A stretch of DNA of 15,267 bases from Spirogloea muscicola. Lineage: Eukaryota > Streptophyta > Zygnematophyceae > Spirogloeales > Spirogloeaceae. Both the position numbers and the translations under genes were made by a program. The notes below the pieces were generated by a model, which saw nothing but the letters and a program-made list of their open reading frames with translations, did not search any database and was not told the origin of the DNA. Location: NCBI GenBank assembly GCA_009602725.1, contig WELB01000070.1, positions 110,781 to 126,047 on the forward strand. The letters are read 5' to 3'. The number at the start of each line of letters is the position of its first letter. Within the stretch, counting starts at the first letter, position 1. Positions 9,401 to 15,267 of this stretch are shown here, piece after piece.

Positions 9401-12400
9401 GCAATTGGTTACATATTGGTATCTCCATCTTCTCTCTATCTTACGCACATTAGTATCTCCTTACATTACCATCTTCTTACTTGCACACTGCATGCTGTGA
9501 CATTCCCGTTACAAAATATGATCCACTTTATTATCTTTTGCGGGTCAGGGAGCAGCTGGGAGGAACTTCGAGTTGCTTGTACAATGTATTGGGGTGCAAG
9601 GCCGCCTTTCCAGCGCAGTGCTGACAAGTTGTCAACCTTGACTGCTGCTCAATCTGCAGATATACTGCCGCGTGCGTGCCGAGGCCGCAGCAGGCCTTGC
9701 AGCTACGGCATGTGAGGTATCTCTTGCATTCGTCATGAGCTTTGTTCAGATATGTTGCCACACTCAAGCCATGCATTGATAATCGCGCTGCTGCTACAGC
9801 TACAGCCTTATATGTCTGATGAATTGATAAGGCATAGTCGTAATGCTGAAATTGTTGGCCTTTCTGACCAGTCTCTGGACCTTCTTTGCATTCTGTCCCC
9901 GTGTGACTGAAAGGGCAACAATTACGTTGGTCTGGCGCTCCTGCTGCGCTTCTACAAGGACCGCTGTTACAACCTCGCTGTTGGACTGCCCAAGTTCGCA
10001 GCCGTTTCGTTTGATCCCCTATGGCAGGAACTCACATTGCTGCACCTTGACGCAGGCAGCCTCTTGCTACCTGATTGACTCCTCAGCGGACCTTTGCAAA
10101 ATTAATTCATGTAGCGTGTAGTGAAAGTAGCTGAGGTCAATATCTGAGCAGTTCAATAAGTTACCATCTCGATACCAATGCATTCTGCAGGGCCAACAAT
10201 TTCCAGGACCTGGCAGAGTACTTTGTCAACCAGGTGAAAACCCATGGTCTGCTGTGGATGAAGCATGCTCTGTCCAGAGTCTTAAGTGCTTCCAGATCAA
10301 AAGTGGGTCTTGGGAATAGGACGCACTGCTTCTGAGCAGGCCGAGTTCAGAAGGCTTTGCATTCTTGTTGTGTTGTACTAACCGGTCTCTTACATTTCTG
10401 AACCTCTGCATGCAGTCCATACCCACAGCCGTTGCTTCAGTGAGAGGTCCAGATGGTCACAGCCCTGTGGAGGCTCTTGAGTTCCTTCTCGACCTTCTGA
10501 AGGTTGCTTAGCAATGGCTGTCTTTTTCCTATTTTGCCTAGTGTGCTATCTCTAAACCCTAGTAACACAATGTCATTGGTCTGAGCACAATTGGCATCTT
10601 GACCTTTTCACATCTTTGTCACATGCTATTCTGAAATTGTCACTGTGCTCATGCGACAGCAGTACGCTCGCACTGGTGACCTTACATGACCCACTGAAGC
10701 AGCTTGCGGGCTGTGCAGCACAATGACAACACCGGCAACGCATTCTCGGATGTGTTCTGGTTGGCTATTGTTATCCAGTCCCTGGGAAGTTCTTCATTTG
10801 GCCCACAGGTCAGGCAAACACACCAGGCTCACATTACAGTGATGCTCTCAGGTCTGCGAAGAACCTCCGTCATAGCTGTGGCTCCATTGTGACAGTTGTC
10901 GTATTTGGTCGTATGGCAGCACTTTGGGCTACTTCAGAAGGCCTTGAAGCAGATCGACCGGTACCTGCAGTACGACAGGTGACTCATCTTGTGGCTCTGT
11001 GGCTCGGTCGGGCTCCCAAAGCGCTTGTTTGGAGGTCAAGTCTTCTGTCCACGTGTGCCACTGCTTCACACCATAGGGGTCTGTAGTTAGCTGCCCATTA
11101 CTGAAGCTGCTAAGCTGTATGTGCGCATGGTGCAGGCTCGTCCCCAGCTACAACGGCGTCATCGTGGTGGCTTGCATCTGGGCGCTGTCACAGCTGGCCC
11201 AGTCCCTCCCACAGGTCATGGTGGCGGCAACAATGGCCGTTTTGCTCATTGGCAAGCGTCTAGCATGTCGATTAGCCATTGCGCTCGTTCTAAAGAGATT
11301 CCCAGCCCTACCAAGATGCAAAGTCAGGGCCTGAAATGGAGCCCTTCTCTTGTTTTTCTGCAGGGCGAGAAGGTGGAGGAGCTGCTGCAGAGCATCTCGG
11401 TGAAGCCGGGCGCGCCCGCTCAGGTCAGGATGGAGGCTCTCCTAGCATTGCAGGACTTGGCAGCCGCGCGCGGCGGCCTGGCGGCCGGTGTCCGCCTGGC
11501 CGTGCAACATGCGGAGCGCAACATGTCGCTCTGGGGTGAGTGCTTCTTTGACACCACCATCAGCAAGGTCGCAGTCTGCTGCATGCATAGACGCATGGCC
11601 TGCTGTGCAATTGCCATGCCGTGCCACTTGAGCTTCGGGGTCCACGGAGTGCACCCAAGCCGGTGGGTTGCAATACCTCATTGGTTATATTCCCGTTAAG
11701 GCAGTCATACGAAAACTCGATCGTTGTCGCTGCACACTTGACTGTTTTGAACGATAGTGATTTTCGTTTGAGTCTGTGTATTGATCAGATGCTGAGGGCC
11801 CTACTGTGCAGCCCGGCAGAAGGCGTTGGGGAGGGCAGTGAAGCAGTGCTTCGCAGCCTCGGCTCTCCAGCCGTCGCAGCAAGCAGGCGGAGCCCTGGAC
11901 GAGCTCGCGCCTCGCCTGCTGGCGCTGCTCAGGTCGCCTGCTGCGGCTGCAGCACCAGGCTTGCGGCACCGCTCCTTTGCCCTGCTGCAGATGCTCGGGG
12001 GCAGGTGACAATTGCTGCTCTGCCATTGTAGCCATAGGACCAAATTGGCATCAGTGGTCTTATTACCAGAAACTCTAAATAGTCTATTGGATGTTGAGCA
12101 CGTCTGATGTGACACGCCTGCTAACGACTGTCACCAGACTCCACTCTGAGCATCAAGCTTGTCCACTGAACCCGTTAAGCAGTGCCTGATATGACACAGC
12201 ATTCATATAGACTACTAATTATATATTTTAGATATTTCATGTATAATTGACAATACTTTTTCGGTTTTCTTCTTCTGCTTGCTTGAGCCTGGCAGGCCTA
12301 TGACGTTGTATAGGCCGGTACACCTCTTTCCGGACAGTGCGAGCTGGGCGGAGGAGCCCCTCGCCGACTCCACTGAAGTGGCGCCGGAGGTCGGTGCCAC

Positions 12401-14144
12401 CGTCGCCGCTGTGGCTGGGGACTCCAAGACGAACCTAACCCTCCGCCTGTCCACCAAGCTGAGCGAGCTGCAGGTCCCGTCGCCGCTGCCGCCTCCGCCG
12501 CCGAAGATCGAGCCACTGAGGATCAGGTTCCCAGGCGGGCTGTTGGGCCGCGAGGCTGAGGCAGGTGCAAGCAACGGCGGCGGTGGTGGCGACGGCAGCG
12601 GCGGCGTCGGCGGCAGCACGCCGACCGCCAGCGCTGGCAGCGCAGTGAGCGGGCGGAGGGCAGCAGCGGAGACTACGGCGGCAGCGGACGCCGACGCGCT
12701 GAGGCTGAAGCTCCGCTTCCCGCTGCGGCCGCGGGCCTCGTCCACGCCGCCTTTGGCGGTGCCTGCGGATGTTGCAGAGGATGCAGCATCGGTGCTGGCA
12801 CTCGCAGGTGGCTGGCAGCCGGAGACTGCCCCCGAGGAGGCCAGCAGCAAGCCCGTGCCGCTGCTGCCGTCTGCAATTTCGTCGGATGCGGACGCCGCTG
12901 GGCTTGCCGCAGTCGAGGTGGCGGGCGTCGCGCAGGATGCAGCTGACGGAGGTGGGCGGCGGTCGCAAGGGCGAGCGGACAGTGGCGATGAGGTGGCGGT
13001 TGCATCGGCAGGACGGAGTGGCTGGGACCAGAAGAAGCGGGGCCGTACCGCAGACGAGCGGCGAGAGGCGCGGAGGAAGCGCAAGGAGGAGCGACGGGAG
13101 GAGAAGCGGCGTTTGCGGCGGGAGGAGAAGCGGCGTCTGCGGCGCGAGGCGAAGGCGGCTGTGGTCGAAGGTGCCAGTAAGGCCTCCGTAGCATTCGCCG
13201 GCAAGGGGCTCCTCCCGAGCGAAGACTCGCTGGGAAGTGAGGGAGCAGCGGCAGCGGCAGCCGCGAGAGTTTCAGAAGCTGGACAGCCAGTGGCTTTGCC
13301 AGCAGCCAGCCATGGCGACGGCTCTGCGCGGCAGGCGGTGCAGCTGGACACGAGCGACGAGCCGCCCCTGGCCGAGGAGAGCGGTGGCGGGTCACCGCAA
13401 CAGGTTCCGAGGGGTGCGGCCCAAGCGGCAGCAGCAGAAGGCAAAGTGGAGACGCCTGGGCACCGTGTCGCCGCAGCTCAGTCGCTGCCCTCGGCCCTAC
13501 CTGTGGCCGACAACGAGCTGCGTGGACCTGATCACAGCGATGCGCTTGGCGGCGTTGACGATGACCGAGCTCGAGTCGCCTCCGGGCCAGAGTTCATGAT
13601 TGCAAGTGGAGGAGCAGAGAATGAACAAGGCAACGAGTTGGGGGCCCCAATGCCTGAGCAACAACTGCAGCAGAGGGATGGCGATGCCGGCGCAGAGGCG
13701 GAGTTGCCGGCCCCTGCAGCGCAAGATGATGTCGCGGTAGGGCTCATCGACAACTGTGGCACTGATGCTGGCTCGGCGCCAGCGAGCTCCTTAGCAGAGT
13801 CAGGGCGAAGCCGTGGCGGTTTAAGCCAGGCTGCTCTTGACGGCGGCTGTGCCGGAGAGGAGGGAGGGAAAAGGGAGGGGGAGGCAGAGAGCGCGGAGCG
13901 TCGGAAGAAGCACAAGCACCGCCACCGCCGCAACAACGACAACATGGGCGGCGGCAGCGGCAAGCGCAAGCGGCGGCAGCATGGCGACGAGACGGAGGAC
14001 CAGCGACGTGAGCACAAGCGGCGGCGCCATGAGCGGAAGCTGCAGAAGGCGGCGGGGGCAGCGGGCGCCCCCGGGGAGCCTAGCGGCAGCAGCGGGCCCC
14101 TCCGCGTGAAGCTCAAGGCCTCATACCTCGCCCCCAGCAGTTGA
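3487..14144 (+). CDS. TAF2: TFIID subunit TAF2 (5' end unresolved)
   Basis: TAF2 is the TFIID subunit that, with TAF1, contacts initiator DNA during RNA polymerase II pre-initiation complex assembly in the nucleus. Exons: 3487-3639, 4286-4724, 4906-5051, 5169-5235, 5587-5771, 6084-6237, 6624-6708, 6953-7044, 7205-7333, 7549-7602, 7863-7931, 8072-8169, 8430-8843, 8972-9059, 9236-9361, 9660-9716, 9914-9993, 10191-10233, 10416-10502, 10719-10808, 10920-10978, 11136-11214, 11364-11535, 11812-12004, 12296-14144. Counted from 3488 they total 5007 bases (1668 codons plus stop), with phase kept throughout. Hallmarks resembling plant TAF2 include [101 protein letters not shown] and LVPSYNG. The length exceeds human (about 1200) and Arabidopsis (about 1390) TAF2 because of the tail. 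Weakest points: the missing ATG exon, and the acceptors at 8972 and 9914. Confidence 0.93.
3569..3569. other. undetermined base (N) in first recognised TAF2 exon
   Basis: A single N lies inside a very GC-rich stretch just before the conserved HQRLC segment of TAF2. An indel hidden here would change which frame is read upstream, so the N-terminal residues before about 3572 are not secure. Confidence 0.95.
3640..4285 (+). other. long GC-rich TAF2 intron
   Basis: This 646-base intron (donor GGTAGCG, acceptor TCCAG/G) joins the exon ending LSG to FAELSVVG, matching the conserved plant G-[YF]-x-E-L junction. Its first third is extremely GC-rich and keeps long chance open frames on both strands. 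The middle (about 4029-4072) has several degenerate CCCTA/CTAAACCC telomere-like words. I see no gene in it. Confidence 0.75.
3647..3667. repeat. (GCC)7 trinucleotide repeat
   Basis: Seven perfect GCC units immediately inside the long GC-rich TAF2 intron, eight bases after the predicted donor. Confidence 0.9.
6084..8169 (+). other. TAF2 degenerate M1-peptidase domain
   Basis: The exons here follow the M1 aminopeptidase order. GAMEN is replaced by VGAST (about 6175-6192). The zinc motif HEXXH is replaced by H-A-M-A-R (6651-6665), followed by the family's Q-W-F-G. Then comes [10 protein letters not shown] (6708, 6953 onward), matching W-L-N-E-G-F-A. Later blocks are [37 protein letters not shown] and LGNLEKPFL. 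With the catalytic Glu and second His gone, peptidase activity is not expected, as in other TAF2 proteins. Confidence 0.85.
8284..8349. repeat. degenerate hexamer repeat, consensus about RGCTTG
   Basis: Eleven consecutive 6-base units (agcttg, agctta, agtctg, accttg, ggcttg, ggctca, ggcttc, agccag, agtctg, agcttg, aatgtg) inside the TAF2 intron 8170-8429. The period is clear although individual units have diverged. It is non-coding in the model. Confidence 0.75.
9236..12004 (+). other. TAF2 helical (HEAT-like) region
   Basis: Ten exons encode the helical repeat region characteristic of the TAF2 C-terminal half. It begins [19 protein letters not shown] and includes [103 protein letters not shown] and [13 protein letters not shown]. 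The small exons of 43-193 bases contrast with the single 1849-base last exon. The acceptor at 9914 (GAAAG/GG) is unusual, but the joined protein aligns without a gap to plant TAF2 as I recall it. Confidence 0.82.
12296..14144 (+). other. TAF2 long low-complexity C-terminal tail (last exon)
   Basis: About 616 residues after the helical core, starting [15 protein letters not shown]. It is Ala/Gly/Ser/Glu-rich and surely largely disordered. It carries acidic/alanine blocks, a strongly basic helix-like block (about 13020-13160, [20 protein letters not shown]), and a second Lys/His/Arg block (about 13902-14055) beginning [10 protein letters not shown]. Human TAF2 also ends in a Lys/His-rich tract, so the composition is partly a family trait. 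Four short LR-[ILV]-[KR] type motifs recur, the last near the stop. Confidence 0.85.
13098..13145 (+). repeat. 24-bp tandem duplication in TAF2 tail
   Basis: Two adjacent 24-base copies (13098-13121, 13122-13145) differ at two bases and encode EEKRRLRR twice in the basic block of the TAF2 tail. It is a recent in-frame duplication. Confidence 0.85.
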
Positions 14145-14191
14145 CGCCGCCGTGGCGTTGGGCAGGCGCTTGCGAGTCAGCTTGGAGTCAA

Positions 14192-14217
14192 CCCTAAACT
14201 CTAAACCCTAAAACTAA
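14192..14217 (+). repeat. short interstitial telomere-like (CCCTAAA) tract
   Basis: The words CCCTAAA, CTCTAAA, CCCTAAA and ACTAAA follow each other, matching the plant/green-algal telomere repeat with decay. It includes a perfect telo-box AAACCCTAA at 14203-14211. It lies in the TAF2 3' UTR. A single AAACCCTA also occurs at 10554-10561 in an intron. Confidence 0.75.
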
Positions 14218-14309
14218 AGTAGAACCAACTTTGCATTCTTTGGCAGTCAGGACACGCTTCTAAGGAGCTGGCTTGTGCACAATTGGCACCAATTGAGCTC
14301 GACTTTCAC

Positions 14310-14314
14310 TGTAA
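14310..14314 (+). terminator. TGTAA polyadenylation signal of TAF2
   Basis: TGTAA, the common chlorophyte polyadenylation signal, occurs 166 bases after the TAF2 stop. Cleavage would be expected some 10-20 bases further on. Confidence 0.55.
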
Positions 14315-14650
14315 ATGTTTGGCAATGTACATTCATGGCCACGCTGACCGAGTCTCACCAAGCGAGGTCGGCTCTGCCGAGGCATACAGCCTGAGACCGT
14401 TGTTGAAACCAGGGTAGAAGCACAACGTTGTGTATCCTGTGCAACCTTCGAGCTGGCGGTGGAGGCTTCATGGGAATGTCGCATGCAGTATGTCGGCTTT
14501 GTCTGCAGTAGCCGGCTGGCCAGCACTTGCCTGCTTGCTCACTTCACACAGGGCCAAGCGCCGGCTGCGGCAACAGATTCACCGGCGCGCAGAGCTTCGT
14601 CCAATGTCGAACACAAAGTGTTTAAGGCCAAAACGGCAGTGCCAGCTGAA

Positions 14651-14925
14651 TCATGAGGCACCCGCAAAGCACTCGTCTGGCGGCAGTGGCGGCAGGAAGG
14701 AGGCCCAGTCACTGGAGAGGTCGTCGTCTCCGCGGCGGTGCTCGCGCTCGCCTGCACGACTCCGTTGCCAGCAGCGGGTCAGCAAGGCCCGCTGGTAGGA
14801 GCACCGCTGGCGGTGGACTCGGGGGGAGCCGGCGTGGCATGTACCTGGCGACTCCGGCAGAAGCTCCATTGGGTCGTCGTGTCCGCCACCAGCCTCGCCG
14901 GCAGCAGCCTTGTCGCCGCCGCCGC

Positions 14926-14956
<31 letters not shown>

Positions 14957-15267
14957 AAAGCCCTGCGGCCTTGGACGCCGAGGTGAGCTGAGGGAGGCAG
15001 GAGATGGAGCGCAGAGTGAGGCTAATGCGAATGCTGCGCACCCAGGCAGCCGCAAGCGGCGGCGCCAGCACCACCGCCAAGCGCGCGTCGAGCTCGACCT
15101 CCTCCTGGGCCGCCGCCATCGCTGCGAGGGCGTCGCCGCCGGCGCCGGCCAGCGCCTCCACGTCGTTGGCGGCGGCGTACGCGTCAGCCCGCTGCTTGAT
15201 TGCCGCCAGTGCCGCCTTGCCGAGCCACTGCCGCCGCCGCAGCTTTGGCAGCCCTGAGGACGGCGCC
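14651..15267 (-). CDS. unrecognised protein, C-terminal part (5' end outside window)
   Basis: Three exons on the minus strand: beyond 15267 to 15042, 14962-14845 and 14751-14651, phases consistent, stop TGA at 14653-14651. The first segment is Ala-rich and helical (KAALAAIKQRADAYAAANDV and AAMAAAQEEVELDARLAV). The second starts GFDDDDDD followed by eight Gly, then DDPMELLPESP. The third gives GDDDLSSDWASFLPPLPPDE and ends CFAGAS. The final intron (14844-14752, GT-CAG, 93 bases) is a multiple of three with no in-frame stop, so the frame stays open if it is retained. An alternative acceptor at 14987 fits only a different upstream phase. I recognise no family; the gene is convergent with TAF2. 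Confidence 0.55.
14915..14956. repeat. (GCC)8(GTC)6 trinucleotide tract, coding on minus strand
   Basis: Eight GCC then six GTC units on the plus strand. Read on the minus strand they encode six Asp followed by eight Gly in the unrecognised gene. Such tracts change length easily. Confidence 0.9.

Larger units (their letters stand above)
14145..14650. other. convergent 3' intergenic region
   Basis: 506 bases between the TAF2 stop (plus) and the stop of the unrecognised minus-strand gene. It holds telomere-like repeats soon after the TAF2 stop and one plus-strand TGTAA. I see no gene here. Confidence 0.6.

Noticed and set aside
12215-13444. 409-residue open frame on the minus strand
   Set aside because: It is antisense to the last TAF2 exon. 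It is Ala/Ser/Pro/Arg low complexity caused by GC-rich codons in the opposite strand, with no family features, and the plus-strand frame is well supported.
13837-14109. Alternative plus-strand frame of 90 residues
   Set aside because: It is a shifted frame of the repetitive TAF2 tail; the TAF2 frame continues to a sensible end.
1-15267. Mobile element, CRISPR array, tRNA or rRNA, bacterial or viral genes
   Set aside because: I saw no transposase or integrase motifs, spaced identical repeats, tRNA cloverleaf or rRNA signature. The hairpin at 3421-3459 is the only foldback structure and carries no gene.

Overview
This looks like nuclear DNA of a green alga (chlorophyte). Gene models are densely spliced: short exons, GT-AG introns mostly of about 70-600 bases, GC-rich exons in a mixed-composition background, and a TGTAA motif (the usual green-algal polyadenylation signal) after genes. 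The two proteins I can name resemble land-plant family members. A trebouxiophyte-type genome fits, but I cannot fix genus or species.

Layout, left to right. (1) 2-2164, plus strand: a seven-exon dehydroascorbate reductase (DHAR, GST superfamily). Its reading frame stays open to the window edge through an Ala/Arg/Ser-rich stretch resembling a chloroplast transit peptide, so the true start probably lies outside the window. (2) About 2517-3226, minus strand: a predicted small four-exon gene, about 85 residues, charged and helical, which I do not recognise. It is convergent with DHAR and divergent from the next gene. (3) About 3487-14144, plus strand: a gene of at least 25 exons for TAF2, the TFIID subunit built on a degenerate M1-aminopeptidase fold. 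My exon chain keeps phase at every junction and gives 5007 bases (1668 codons plus stop) from 3488. The first exon with the ATG is not resolved, and an undetermined base lies at 3569. (4) About 14651 to the window end, minus strand: the last three exons of an unrecognised gene, convergent with TAF2.

The genes have no obvious shared pathway: DHAR regenerates ascorbate, TAF2 acts in RNA polymerase II initiation. What links them is tight packing, with two convergent 3'-end pairs and one divergent pair sharing a short promoter space that holds a striking 18-bp hairpin. I saw no mobile element, CRISPR array, rRNA or tRNA. The most notable items are the unrecognised small gene at 2517-3226, the hairpin, the TAF2 pseudo-active site that keeps one ancestral zinc-ligand glutamate, a predicted GC-AG intron, and the very long TAF2 tail with recurrent LR-[ILV]-[KR] motifs.
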